Of a stretch of 64,000 bases of DNA, positions 43,230 through 54,532 are shown one piece after another. The notes under the pieces were generated by a model that was not told the origin of the DNA, made no database searches, and saw only the letters and a list, made by a program, of their open reading frames with translations. Where the stretch lies: positions 557,941 to 621,940 of the forward strand of contig NW_008805103.1 in the NCBI RefSeq assembly GCF_000004825.1. The letters are read 5' to 3'. Positions within the stretch are counted from its first letter, which is position 1. Each line of letters opens with the position of its first letter. A program made the position numbers and the translations under genes. The DNA is from Heterostelium album PN500. Taxonomy: Eukaryota; Evosea; Eumycetozoa; Acytosteliales; Acytosteliaceae.

Positions 43230-44310
43230 TTTAAAATCTCTTTGTTCTTTGGCATTAATGATTGTACCTTTAATAGAATTCTTTGTTACTTCAATGATTT
43301 GAATGATCACTTTTCCAAATCAGATGATCTCGCAAACCAGTATATTCTTAGGAGCATAATAACCTCTTTGTGAGTCTTAACATCGAAATCTACTTGTTGT
43401 CTTTATATGATTTCCTAATGAGATCTAGTACTAACTGTGGATCCCATATAGTATTGTATTTCGGTTTTGCAGGTCTTTCTTTTGCAATACCTCTTGTTAC
43501 TCTGTTACGCGTAGTTTCCGAATTGACATTAACAATAGCTAATCGCTGAAGTTGAGCTATCATCGATGAATTCTAATATATATGAGCTGCTAAAATCCAA
43601 AGAGTAAAGGTATGTAAGGATCAGGTTAGCCGTTGAAATGTCAATTCGATTTAAATCTTTTAACTCTGTGAATTCACACCATTACAATAATTACAAAGCT
43701 CCACGCTCTATCGTAACAATCTAAAGTTGAGGAAGACCATGAGCTATGTAACAGAGACAACTCTTCCTCATATGTCTCTGTACAGAAATAACTTACTGCT
43801 TCTCTGAAAGTCACAGGTAAGCTAATTTCCATTTGTCCTGTAGGTGACTCGGTATCTGACTGATCGACGCAGCTTTCAAATAATTCGAGAAGGTTCCTAT
43901 CTCTATTATCATATGGTCTAGTCGATTCGCTTGTTCCTTGATCAGTGGGAACCATGGTGCGCGGACCACAGTGGGAACACCAGTGTTGACGAAGTCCGAT
44001 TCTCGTCTTCCCACTTCGCTATCGTTCTCGGTATCAGTTTCGGCGGTGGAAACATGTAAAGGTGATGTCCATTCCTCCATTTCTGGCTGAAAGCATCCTT
44101 CTGTAATGTGCAATATGGAATTGTTCTTCTGTTCGAATGTGAAGAAAATAGGTCTAATGTCTTCTGTTTTCCCATGATCCTGTGGTACCATTCCTTCTTT
44201 AATGTCCATCCGTATCTGATCTCTTTCTTTTTGTTGTTTTCTACTCCTCTTGATAGATAGTCCGGAGTTGAATTGAACGTTCCCGGAATGTGAGCTTATT
44301 TACTCATGTC
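43230..44310 (-). mobile_element. Broken DIRS-like (tyrosine-recombinase) retroelement fragment
   Basis: Minus-strand fossil. The upstream part (about 43930-44310) resembles the end of the RT/RNase H region of DIRS-type elements (TLDLFSSHSN, FPPPKLIPR, PLWSAHHGS). The downstream part (about 43400-43860) resembles the N-terminal part of a tyrosine recombinase (LLHSSWSSSTLDCYDRAW). Most of the RT and the recombinase catalytic end are not seen. Several breaks are present. I found no clear terminal repeats. It is an old fragment rather than a complete copy. Confidence 0.6.
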
Positions 44311-45114
44311 AAAAGAATCTGATCAAATTTTATTTTTTCTTAAAAAAATAAATTAAAACAAAAGTAAAACAAAGATCTTTAATCTTAAAATTATTTAATT
44401 AATTAAAAAATAAATAATTAAAAAAATGTGATCTTGAGCAAAGATCAATGTCCAATTTCATTTGTTATTATATTAATGAATCAATTTCTTGAATATTCAC
44501 AAGAAAGTAGTATTGTTATTATTTTAATACCCAAGTGATAATTTTAAAATTAATGTTCATTGTAAAGTAATCACATGTTTATTGTTATTTTTATTTTTTG
44601 TTCTATTTTATGATAGTGCTAATTAGTAAATATCGTCATTGTATGGTTATGTATCTTTACTTGTACACTGTCGTCCGTCTAAGGACAATAAGGTAGCCGC
44701 CAAGGCAATGTCAATACCTATCAATCAACATCAACAATATACATCAGCCAACACATAGCAATAGTCAATTACAATTAATTAAATTAATTAAATCAACTAA
44801 ATAAGTAATAGTTCAAAACAACAGATCGAAATAACAATTAAATTAGAATCTGTTGTTTCTAGATTAAGTATTCAACACTCAGCCGTCAAGCTTCTCAATA
44901 ATGAATATATTGAGTTTAATGCGACGTTAAAGAGTCATTCAATTGATTCAATTCATTCAATAATTAATTAAGATTATTATATTATAAAGCTATATAAGAT
45001 ATCAAAATCAATTAATTAATAAAAGATTTGATTAGAGTTAAATTTAAATTATATTAAAACATTATTAAGAATATTATTTTTTATATTATCATCGATTATT
45101 AACTAAATAAGAAA
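44311..45114. other. Spacer, with a GC-richer patch possibly from an element end
   Basis: Mostly AT-rich. About 44640-44760 (GTCGTCCGTCTAAGG...) and 44850-44940 are less biased and could be part of an element terminus belonging to the ORF that follows. No second copy is in the window to confirm it. Confidence 0.35.
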
Positions 45115-45486
45115 ATGGTAGATCCAGCTGATCAGCCATCAGATACAACAACAACAACCACAACCACAACAACTAGTTCAACAACACCTACAGATCCAAC
45201 AACTAGGGCAGGTGACCTCAGCATGAGTGACCTTGAAAGTAACAACAATAACAATTCAATCCAATCAACTTCCATTCTATTCCCGGATATAACTCCTACC
45301 AACACGCGTCCAGATCCACTCCCATCCGATCTATTCCAATCAACTCTGGCCGCTTCGAAGATACCGATCTCCTCTGCCATCGCCTCTGGTCAACCGGATA
45401 ATAAACATACACCTATCATTTTAATACTATACTTCAGAAACACAGTTTTGGTAAATTTGATCGTAGTTGACCTACATATTAATTGA
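45115..45486 (+). mobile_element. Thr/Asn-rich ORF fragment, possibly element-derived
   Basis: 123 residues, MVDPADQPSD then Thr/Pro/Asn runs, then ILFPDITPTN and RPDPLPSDLFQ. The middle matches the patch at 30296..30600 at nucleotide level (shared ILFP and RPDPLP-coding stretches). It may be the start of an element ORF of unidentified family. It ends in AT-rich sequence without a domain. This could also be a host low-complexity gene. Confidence 0.35.
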
Positions 45487-45670
45487 AACTACTGTAATTA
45501 CTGTTTTCTTAAATTCGTTTCTCAATTAGCTAAATTCTTTGATTCTTAAACTCTAATTTGAATGATATTATTTCTTTTAGATGATATTTAAATAATATGA
45601 ACTCCCAAAAAAAAAAAAAAAAGATCATAAGAGCAAAAACAGATTTTTTTTATTTTTTTAGATAATATTA

Positions 45671-47366
45671 ATGGAGAGTTGCAGTAATCAAATAGATAAA
45701 ATAGTTGTTAATCTATCTCATTTAATATTAAATAAAATAATTTGTTATTTAGATCAAAACATTGACAGAATATGTTTTAGTTTGGTGTGCAAGAGATGGT
45801 TCAATGATAGAGATAAATATTTAATATTCAACACTGATAATATCTTTATTACTCATAATCATAAACAATTCAAGTTACCTCCATTCAACAACACTTTTAA
45901 TAAATCGATTCAATCAAAGACTGATTGTTCACTTTATATTGGATTAAATAACTTTGCTAGAGAACACGATTTTTATTATGGTAAATATTATACTTTAAGC
46001 CTCATTTTTTGGGATGATCATTTAACATTTAACTAATTAATATATATATATATATAGATAAATATACAGACTTGAAAAGTATTCCATCTTACATTTCAAT
46101 GATCAGCTTACCAGGTGAAATTAGCGACCGAGAGTATTTCTATCAATTACTATTGGAATCACAATCAGTAACAACATTGTATGGATGCCACACACTGAAG
46201 TATGGATTACCAAAAACAATCAAAAAACTCTCTTTCGACTATAGATTCAATGAATCGCTTGTGAAAGGTTCACTTCCACCATCTTTAGAAGTTGTTAGTT
46301 TCCTTAATTTTTTCAATCAAGAGATTCAAGCAGATGTACTTCCAGAAGGTTTACTTGTATTATATTTGTACAACTCCGAATATCAATTTGAATTTCAACC
46401 AGGAGTGTTCCCATCATCTTCAAGTCCATAAGTCTCTCTTTTTATAACCATCATTTAAAAGCTGGAGTACTTCCAGAGAACCTTGAATACCTGGAATATT
46501 CAGGTTCATCTACACCATTGGAAGATGGAGTACTACCTAAATCATTAAAGACTATTATAAATGCACCAATTTCATGGTTACAAACAATATCATCACTTCC
46601 AAATCTTGAAATCCTTCAATTTTATGAATCGAAAAATGCTATCTCAACAATCAATCTCGACTGCCTACCACCATCTTTATAGGTTCTAGGATTCAAAAAA
46701 AGATATAGTCTGAAAGGAACGATGCCAACATCAATCAAATTACTAGATCTTGGTGAATGTGAGTTTCAGATCGATGAAATATTCCCAGAAACATTACAAT
46801 ATCACTTTGAATTGCTCGAATACTCAAAAGATACAATTATTTCAACTCCATCCAACTTAAAGATAGATAAATTGATTATAGATGGAATCATTGATCAGGA
46901 AACCTGTTCACTTACTCCTCCATCTGGAATCACATCAATCAGTTTAGATATGTTATTTGATCATAATGAATCATTTTTAAGAATACATGGAAATGATCAA
47001 ACAACTCTGAAAAAGTTACGACTACCACATTTCAATATCCGACCTCGTGCATCCATACCAAACACCATTGAAGAGTTGGATATTGGTAACAATTCACTTT
47101 ATGACTCATTGGATCTCATCAAGTCAATCGATTCAATCAAAACACTTGTATTTTCAAAATTATCAACAATTGAAATCATATCACCAGAAACATTCAAAAC
47201 AATCAACAATATCATCTATCTGGAAGATTATAATAATAATATTTTTTTCAGAAAGTTAGATAATAATTTTTATTTAATGTTTGGTAATCTAAATGGAGAT
47301 ATAATTGCAAGAATATTCCATCATTCGAATTTGAATGCGCACTTACATAAAAACATTCAAAGATAA
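45671..47366 (+). pseudogene. F-box/FNIP unit H (subfamily 2), broken
   Basis: Exon 1 is 45671..45980 (MESCSNQIDKIVVNLSHLIL, intact F-box, but shorter in its Asn-rich middle). Exon 2 begins at 46058 after the usual intron. Relative to its sisters, exon 2 has a frameshift near 46424 (FPSSSSP instead of FPSSLKTL) and a nonsense codon at 46680 (TTA TAG where others have TTA AAG). The remaining 3' part is open from about 46683 to the stop at 47366, including NTIEELDIGNNSL and RKLDNNFYLMFG. It is a young pseudogene. Confidence 0.75.
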
Positions 47367-47785
47367 CATGAACAAACTATAATGATTTTAATTAGTTCAA
47401 GAAACACATTCACTCTTTAATATAAATCATTTTGAATTTGGAAACCTATTCTCTATATTATTTTATTTTTTAATTAATGATTAACAATTAAATAAACAGA
47501 ACTTCCAAAAAAAATTTAAATAAATTTTTTTTTTTAAAAAAACCAACTTTTTTAGAGGTCCATTTTTATATCAGATATTTTTTTTCAATCATAACCAAAG
47601 TATCTGTATTTTTGCTCAGGTGCAACTCTTTTGTATAGATATCTAATAAATACTGGAGAGTAGTAATCAAACAGATAAAATAGTTAATCTATCACATTTA
47701 ATATTAAACAAAATAATTAGTTACAATTTTATTTTCTTTTTTTTTTAAATAAACAATCATTATTTGCTCAGATCAGATATTTATA
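47367..47785. other. Spacer between units H and I, with a partial exon-1 copy
   Basis: AT-rich. Bases 47653-47724 repeat the first ~70 nt of a subfamily-2 exon 1 (GGAGAGTAGTAATCAAACAG ... AAAATAATTAGTTA) without an ATG or continuation. The true exon 1 of unit I follows 60 bp later, so this is a small local duplication. Confidence 0.65.
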
Positions 47786-49482
47786 ATGGAGAGCAGTAAT
47801 CAAACAGATATAATAGTTGTTAATCTATCACATTTAATATTAAACAAAATAATTAGTTATTTAGATGAAAACATTGACAGAATATGTTTTAGTTTAGTAT
47901 GCAAGATGGTTCAATGATAGAGATAAATACTTAATATTCAACATTGATAATATCGTTATTAAATCTATTAATGATAATGATATAACTCATAATCATAAAC
48001 ATTTCAACTTACCTTCATATAATAACATCTTTAATAAATCGATTCAAACAAAGACTGATTGTTCACTTTATTTCGGACCAACCGACTTTAATAGAAAATA
48101 CGATTTTTATTATGGTAAATATTATACTTTAAACCTCTTTATTTGTGATGCTCATTTAACTTTTAACTAATTAATAATTATTAAATTTATAAGATACATA
48201 TACAGACTTGAAAAGTATTCCATCTTACATTTCAACGATCAGCTTACCAGATGAAATTACTGACCAAGAGTATCTCTATCAATTACTATTGGAATCACAA
48301 TCAGTAACAACATTGAATGGATGCAACACATTGAAGTATGGATTACCAAAAACAATCAAAACACTCTCTCTTGGGTATAAATTCAATGAATTGCTTGTTA
48401 AAGGATCACTTCCATCATCTTTGGAAGAAGTTATCTTGAATTCTTTCGACCAAGCGATTCAAGCAGGTGTACTTCCAGAAGGTTTACTCGAATTCAGCTC
48501 CGATTATCAATTTGAATTTCAACCAGGAGTGTTTCCATCATCTCTCAAGACCTTAATTCTCTCTTTTTATAAGAAACCTTTCAAAGTTGGAGTACTTCCA
48601 GAGAACCTTGAATGCTTGTATTATTCAGGTGCATCTACACCATTGGAAGATGGAGTATTACCTAAATCATTAAAGCAACTTATTGATGTACCAATGACAT
48701 GGTTACAAACAATATCATCACTTCCAAATCTTGAAATCCTTCGTTTTTATGAAGAGAACCAAGATATCTTAACAATCAACCTCGACTTATTACCATCATC
48801 TTTAAAGGTTCTCGAATTCAAACGATATCGATTGATTGGAACAATGCCAACATCAATCACATCATTAAATCTTGGTAAATGTGAGTTTCAATTCGAAGAA
48901 ATATTCCCAGAAACATTACAATATCACTTTGAATCGCTGCAATATTCAAAAAAAACGATTGTTTCAATTCCATCAAACCTAAAGATAGTTAAATTGATAA
49001 TAGATGGAACATCTTTTCTCGAAAACAATTCGCTTTCACTTCCATCTGGAATCACATCAATCAGTTTAGAAATGTCATTAAAACATAAAGAGGCATTTTT
49101 AAGAATCGATGGAAATGATCAAACAACTCTTAAAAAGCTACGACTTCCATATTTTAATGTCCGACCTCGTGTATTCATTCCAAACACCATTGAAGAGTTG
49201 GATATTGGTAACAATTCACTTAATGACTCATTGGATCTCATCAAATCAATCGATTCAATCAAAACTTTTGTATTTTCGAAACTATCAAATATTGAAATCA
49301 TCTCACCAGAAAATTTGAACACAATAAACAATATCATCTATCTGGAGTATAGTAATAATATTAAATACAGAAAGTTAGATGACAATTTTTATTTAATGTT
49401 TGGTTGTTTAAATGAAACTATAATTGCAAGAATATTCCATCAATCTAAATTGTCTGTGAACCTTCATAAAAAAATGAAATAA
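47786..49482 (+). pseudogene. F-box/FNIP unit I: F-box exon frameshifted, FNIP exon open
   Basis: Exon 1 starts at 47786 (MESSNQTDIIVVNLSHLILN). It has lost two bases near 47905 inside the conserved CKRW codons, so the F-box is disrupted in the middle of CKRWFNDRD. Exon 2 (48194..49482) is fully open: FNELLVKGSLPSSLEEV, QAIQAGVLPEGLLEF and NTIEELDIGNNSL, ending LSVNLHKKMK. As in unit F, the F-box half is damaged and the FNIP half is kept. A shorter protein could begin at an internal ATG such as 48208. Confidence 0.7.
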
Positions 49483-49927
49483 ATTAAAGTTTTTTTTTTT
49501 TGTTGATATTCAATTTGAAGAGTTGGATATTGGTGACAATTCACTTTATGACTCATTGGATCTCATAAAATCAATTGATTCAACCAAAACACTTGTATTT
49601 TCCAAATTTATCAAATATTGAAACTATATCAACAGAAAATTTGAACAAAATCAACAATATCATTCATCTTCAGTATAGGAATTTTATTAAATACAGAAAG
49701 TTAGATTACAATTTTTATTTACTTTTTGGAATTTTAAATGAAATGATAATTGCAAGAATATTCCATCAATCTAAATTGTGCGAACCATAATAAGAGAAAT
49801 GCTACCTTCTTTACACACCAAAGTGTGGGATTCGATATTCATGATATCAAAAAATAAATAATAAAAAGTCAGTTTGACTAAATGAAATAAAATCTGACTA
49901 ATATATTTTTTAATGTAAAAAAAAGCA
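49483..49927 (+). pseudogene. FNIP 3' fragment (unit J) and right border of the array
   Basis: From about 49517 to 49790 the sequence repeats the last ~270 bp of a subfamily-2 exon 2 (EELDIGDNSLYDSLDLIKS, then RKLDYNFYLLFG and ARIFHQSKL) with a frameshift near 49605 and a truncated end. No FNIP repeats or F-box precede it. It looks like a partial tandem copy of unit I's tail. After 49800 the sequence is plain spacer before the fidgetin-like gene's stop. Confidence 0.75.
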
Positions 49928-52033
49928 TTAGGAAGTTGCACCTCCAAATTGTTTATTCCATTCTAAATAATTTTTGAGTTCACTTTGGGCAACGCTCGGT
50001 TTCATTGATGATAAAGCCGCCTTGAAATCACAAAGTGCAATCGGTCGAATAGCATCAGTCGTTGCGTTGAGAATATCGATCTCTCCTCTTATGGGAATCA
50101 TAGCTGCCTCTGTGCAAAGTGCTTTCATGTCGGAACCAGAGTAACCTTCAGTGAGCTCTGCAACTTGATCATAGTCATCCTCAGACATATCTTTATCCTC
50201 GTTCGACAACAGTTGTTTCACCAATTGATAACGTGCAATTTTCTCTGGCAACGGAATATACAATCTCTTTACTAAACGACGTCTGGCAGCTTCGTCCAGC
50301 TCTTCAGGTCGGTTGGTCGCTCCCACCAACAACATACGATCGGCCGAGTTTGTAGCGACACCATCCCACTGCACCAAGAACTCTGTCTTTATTCTACGCG
50401 ATGCTTCATTCTCACCGTCGGTTCTCTGCGTTAAAAGTGAATCGATTTCATCGATGAATATAACCGATGGCAAATAGCATCTGGCAACAGCGAAAAGAGC
50501 ACGAACCATCTTCTCACCGTCACCGATCCACTTGCTCGTGAGCGAACTAGCGGAAATACTAAAGAAAGTGGCATTGACGCCACTGGCAATGGCACGACCA
50601 ATCATAGTCTTACCGGTTCCAGGTGGACCAAACAAAAGAAGACCTTTCGGTGGATTACGCAGTCCTTTGAAGATGTCGGGTCTCAACAACGGGTAGGTAG
50701 CAAGCTCCTTAATCTGTTTCTTTACACCCTCCAAACCGGCAATGTCATCCCACGAGACCGAGAGTTTCTTATCGAGAATCTCATTGCAAATCAACTCCAA
50801 CATTCTCGGCTCTACGTTTCTCAGTCGTTCGTCGTCCAGTGGAATACCATTGACATTATCGATACCACTTGGATTTGTCTCATCGTTCTTACTAGTGGCA
50901 GCACTTCCACCACCACTTCCATTTCCACCACCGGTTGCTGTTGTTGGTTTTCCTTTTACTACTTTCTTTGGTTGCTCTACTACCTGTTCTTCTTCTTCTT
51001 CATCTTGCTTATACGGTGAAATAAAACCTTTTCTCTTTCCACCTGCCACTTTTCCAACGTTTGACTTTATAGGATTCGGTGCAGCTCTTTGATTGTTTAA
51101 CTTGTTCTTCTTCTCTTGATCCGTTATAAATTGATCTTTTGCAGATTTAAATGAATTCTCTAAAGGTGTAGTATCCATTTCATCATCTAAATCGATTGTC
51201 TTTGGTGGTAACGATGCAGGTGCCTTATTTACATTTGAAAATGATGGTTTTGCAATTGGTGCTCTAAATGTTGGAATTGATTGTTGTTGTTGTTGCTGTT
51301 GTTTAACTTGATATCTATTATTATTATCATCATCATTATTATTATTATTAAATTGTTGTTGTTGGTATGTTTGTTGTGTTGTTGCTATTGCTGAAGTAGA
51401 GGAAGTAGAAGTAGGAATGCTTGTTGGTGTTTGTGTTTGTATTGAAGGTGGTGTTGGCATAGGTATTTGTCTATCATTATATAATCTATTTATCTCATTG
51501 ATTGTCTGTGAAACTTGATTAGTGTTGAACAGTTTGAATGCATCGTCTATCGAATGTAGAAACGGTCTATCTTTATATGCCAGCTTCATCTCGTTCATTG
51601 CAACGTTCTGTTGTCTAAGCAGTTCATCGTCGAGCAATGAGTTGTATCGCCTCAGCAGTGATTTCACCGCTTTTCTATTGACGCTGTTTCTAATGGAGTC
51701 GCGACTGATCTGAATCTGCTCGGTATTGACGATACTGGAGATAGGTATACTCTGTCGCGAGGTGGTGGGTTGTGTCGATGGCGAATAGCTATCTTTCATA
51801 TCGCAGGTGGCCAATGAACATCGCAGATGATCCAACTGTCTCATCAATATCGATACTATCTCTGCATTGATACCATTGATTATAGTTGCACTCTCATCGT
51901 TGAATGAAATCGAATCTCGATGACTAATTAGTTTATCTAGTTGCTGTTGGTTCCTCTGAAAGTAATGTATACCCAAGAATGAATTACACTGAATATCAAA
52001 ATATTGATTAACATTATTATTATTCCAATCCAT
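49928..52033 (-). CDS. fignl1: Fidgetin-like 1 AAA ATPase
   Basis: A single exon of 701 residues. The C-terminal ~300 residues are a meiotic-clade AAA domain: [18 protein letters not shown], Walker A GPPGTGKT, Walker [12 protein letters not shown], sensor [20 protein letters not shown], and a Vps4-type end ([14 protein letters not shown]). The stretches [15 protein letters not shown] and [12 protein letters not shown] are typical of FIGNL1. In the N-terminal part a motif FKSAKDQF (about residue 294) matches the FxxA RAD51-binding element of FIGNL1. Gln/Asn and Thr/Ser runs fill the linker. Family role: disassembly of RAD51 filaments and control of crossovers; possibly also microtubule work. 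It marks the return to conserved gene order to the right of the array. Confidence 0.93.
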   Translation of the reverse strand: MDWNNNNVNQYFDIQCNSFLGIHYFQRNQQQLDKLISHRDSISFNDESATIINGINAEIVSILMRQLDHLRCSLATCDMKDSYSPSTQPTTSRQSIPISSIVNTEQIQISRDSIRNSVNRKAVKSLLRRYNSLLDDELLRQQNVAMNEMKLAYKDRPFLHSIDDAFKLFNTNQVSQTINEINRLYNDRQIPMPTPPSIQTQTPTSIPTSTSSTSAIATTQQTYQQQQFNNNNNDDDNNNRYQVKQQQQQQQSIPTFRAPIAKPSFSNVNKAPASLPPKTIDLDDEMDTTPLENSFKSAKDQFITDQEKKNKLNNQRAAPNPIKSNVGKVAGGKRKGFISPYKQDEEEEEQVVEQPKKVVKGKPTTATGGGNGSGGGSAATSKNDETNPSGIDNVNGIPLDDERLRNVEPRMLELICNEILDKKLSVSWDDIAGLEGVKKQIKELATYPLLRPDIFKGLRNPPKGLLLFGPPGTGKTMIGRAIASGVNATFFSISASSLTSKWIGDGEKMVRALFAVARCYLPSVIFIDEIDSLLTQRTDGENEASRRIKTEFLVQWDGVATNSADRMLLVGATNRPEELDEAARRRLVKRLYIPLPEKIARYQLVKQLLSNEDKDMSEDDYDQVAELTEGYSGSDMKALCTEAAMIPIRGEIDILNATTDAIRPIALCDFKAALSSMKPSVAQSELKNYLEWNKQFGGATS

Positions 52034-52223
52034 GATTAATTATCTTCTCATTTCTTTTTTTATTCAAAAACGTCAATATATATATATCTATCAATACATA
52101 TAAATATATATAAAATTAATATTTAGACATAAATCTGAATCCATCAAATATTCAAATAATTAATAAATTCCTAGAAATTTTTGACAAAAAAATTAAAAAA
52201 AAATTAAAATTAAAAATGATCCG

Positions 52224-52637
52224 ATGAGATTCATGAATTTTTTGGTTATATCTATAGAGTTAATAATTATATATTACTTTACCGATAATGATAGTAATCC
52301 AACGGTTGTTTTTGGTTCAGATAGTATTAAACACTTCCATGCCATTGTTATTGGATTTCCTTATAACTATGATTACTTGAATGAAACCAACAACAAAAAC
52401 ATTGGATATCTCAAACTATCGTACTCACTGAATGGCTATCATTACAAAGACTACGGGGTGATTGAAACCGGTCTAAACGATACTACCCACGTTCACTCGA
52501 TCGATTTCGTCGCTGTTTTCTCAACGTGGGGAGATTCTGAAATTTGGGATTTAGTGGCAACCTACATAGCAACCATAGATGAAAACTATACTACCCCGAA
52601 GAACTTCCAACAACCAATTGGTAATGATAACACATAA
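52224..52637 (+). CDS. Small secreted or membrane-anchored protein, unknown family
   Basis: 137 residues from the ATG at 52224; an earlier ATG (52216) is in another frame and closes at once. Residues 1-20 are hydrophobic (MRFMNFLVISIELIIIYYF), a signal peptide or anchor. The rest (HFHAIVIGFPYNYDYLNE, YLKLSYSLNGYHYKDYG, HSIDFVAVFSTWGDSEIWD) is Tyr/Asp rich and beta-like, with three N-glycosylation sequons (NET, NDT, NYT). No family recognised. It is divergent from fidgetin-like 1 and nearly abuts the 3' end of the B-box gene. Confidence 0.6.
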   Translation: MRFMNFLVISIELIIIYYFTDNDSNPTVVFGSDSIKHFHAIVIGFPYNYDYLNETNNKNIGYLKLSYSLNGYHYKDYGVIETGLNDTTHVHSIDFVAVFSTWGDSEIWDLVATYIATIDENYTTPKNFQQPIGNDNT

Positions 52638-52690
52638 TTACAATTGTAATTGTTAACAACAATAAAGATTATTAAAACTTATTTATTTGT

Positions 52691-54532
52691 TTACTTTTGG
52701 TTTGTCATGTAAACGATGGAAGATGCACATGAATCTCTATCTTTATCATCTTCACTAAAGAATTGACTCCATGTATTGTTGAGAATAGAATATTTAAAAT
52801 TCTTGTTTTTCTTGTTGGAAGTACCACCTAATATATAGATATGACAGTCATCATCATCATCATCATGATCCTGTGTTGTTGTTGTTGTTGCTGTTGGTGA
52901 TGCTTGGTGATATACCATTGATAGGTAGATATTCGATTCGAATTTGAATGGTGCAGAACAGAGTATCTCTATTTGATTGGTATGTGTACTGAATCTTTGG
53001 AATCGGTTGCTACCACTTGAATAAAGGTAGATATTACCATCGCCATCTGTACATGCCGATTTGATATCATCGTTGAGAAGTTGATCTTTGTGTTGTGTTA
53101 TCGCTTTCGATTTAGTATCGAATAGATAGATACTGTTATTATTATTATTGGATTGTGTTGGTATAAAGTAGATAATACTGTCATAGTAGAATGAATAATA
53201 GTTATTCCTATAGTTGAAATCTTGATGGTATCTTTCAAACTGCCGTTTGGAAATAGTAAACTTGTGTATAGCATTATCATTTCTATGTACTAGATAGACT
53301 GTGTCTATTCCATCGAAGCATGCCGATATACTACTTCCTTTGATTCCAGAGGTCATTTCACCCACGAAATCAATCGATTTGCTTCTAATTGAAAACCTAA
53401 AGTATCGATTAGCTAACTGATGGGAATCATTCCCAAAGATATAGATACAATCATCTACAGTAACAACTGAATTGTATGAAAAGTTAAATGTAAATCCCAA
53501 GTCAATTGATTGTTTTGTTAGTTCTGTAGATCCTCCTGTTGTTGTAGTTGTTGTTCCACCACATGGTAATTGAATTAATGTTGCAAATTTATTATCCCAT
53601 GTGATTGATAATATGTATTGTTGTTGTAGATATTGTTGTTGTTCTGATTTAGGTTGAAGATTAGATTGGGATAGTGAAAGTTTAGCCATTTGTTGCTCTT
53701 GTTGTAATTGTTGTCTATATCTCTGAGTTACCAACATAAATGATTGTTTAATTGATTGTTTTACTTTGTTGACAGATGGCTTATCCACTACCAATTTGAA
53801 AGTTGTGTTATTTCTCGAAGGAGATGCAAGTAACTCTTCATTCAACACAAACGAACTATAGTATTTCAATACAAGTTCCATTATATCTATGTCGGTAGAC
53901 TCTACTTGATCCTCTTCGTTCCCAAACTGTTCATTACTGAACTCAGATAACAAATGATATCCAATATCATCAATTAACGATTTCAGACATTCTGATCGAT
54001 TGATTTTATCGATAATATTAGTTATTTGATAGTTGCTAATATTGTTATTCTCTTCCTCTTGATTATAATTATAACTATCACCACTACTACTATTGTTATT
54101 ATTTTTATTAATTATATCGTCATTCCTATTGATAATGTTAACTAAATGTTTTAATTGGTTGAAATGTTGGTTGATTTGTTGTTCTAGTGTATCTTTGAGA
54201 TTGTTGATTGGTCTACGTAGTTTGTACTCCTCCAATCGTAGTAGTTCGTGTAGCTCACCGAATGCTTCTGATATCTCATTCTCTGTCTGCGTCAATGACT
54301 GATAGATGGACGAACGCAACTTTATGACATTGTAGACTCTGTCTCTCTCGCTTCGAATATGGTCAATGATTGTTGAGTCGCCACCACCAATATGTACTTT
54401 ATGATTTTCATGAAGTGTGCTGGCGGTTTGTGAACAACGACAACAACTCTCCAAACAAAATAACACTTGACAATCAAAACAAATTGATTTGCTGATATTA
54501 CAACGACTACTATTACTCTCACAACTATTCAT
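52691..54532 (-). CDS. B-box-type zinc-finger protein with beta-propeller-like C-terminus
   Basis: A single exon of 613 residues. The N-terminus holds a Cys/His cluster (CFDCQVLFCLESCCRC ... HENHKVH, about residues 18-48) like the B-box zinc fingers of dictyostelid proteins. A coiled-coil-type helical region follows (about 60-135, with EISEAFGELHELLRLEEYKL). After Asn- and Gln-rich linkers, residues ~300-610 form repeated beta units (DDCIYIFGNDSHQLANRYF, DTVYLVHRNDNAIHKF, NIYLYSSGSNRFQRF, CHIYILGGTSNKKNK) resembling kelch blades. Arrangement B-box/coiled coil/propeller suggests a TRIM-like scaffold without a RING. Function unknown; this is a lineage-specific family by my recollection. Confidence 0.75.
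   Translation of the reverse strand: MNSCESNSSRCNISKSICFDCQVLFCLESCCRCSQTASTLHENHKVHIGGGDSTIIDHIRSERDRVYNVIKLRSSIYQSLTQTENEISEAFGELHELLRLEEYKLRRPINNLKDTLEQQINQHFNQLKHLVNIINRNDDIINKNNNNSSSGDSYNYNQEEENNNISNYQITNIIDKINRSECLKSLIDDIGYHLLSEFSNEQFGNEEDQVESTDIDIMELVLKYYSSFVLNEELLASPSRNNTTFKLVVDKPSVNKVKQSIKQSFMLVTQRYRQQLQQEQQMAKLSLSQSNLQPKSEQQQYLQQQYILSITWDNKFATLIQLPCGGTTTTTTGGSTELTKQSIDLGFTFNFSYNSVVTVDDCIYIFGNDSHQLANRYFRFSIRSKSIDFVGEMTSGIKGSSISACFDGIDTVYLVHRNDNAIHKFTISKRQFERYHQDFNYRNNYYSFYYDSIIYFIPTQSNNNNNSIYLFDTKSKAITQHKDQLLNDDIKSACTDGDGNIYLYSSGSNRFQRFSTHTNQIEILCSAPFKFESNIYLSMVYHQASPTATTTTTQDHDDDDDDCHIYILGGTSNKKNKNFKYSILNNTWSQFFSEDDKDRDSCASSIVYMTNQK

Noticed and set aside
24210-49482. Regular repeats suggesting a CRISPR-like or satellite array
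   Set aside because: The periodicity comes from coding FNIP/leucine-rich repeats and tandem paralogues in a eukaryotic genome.
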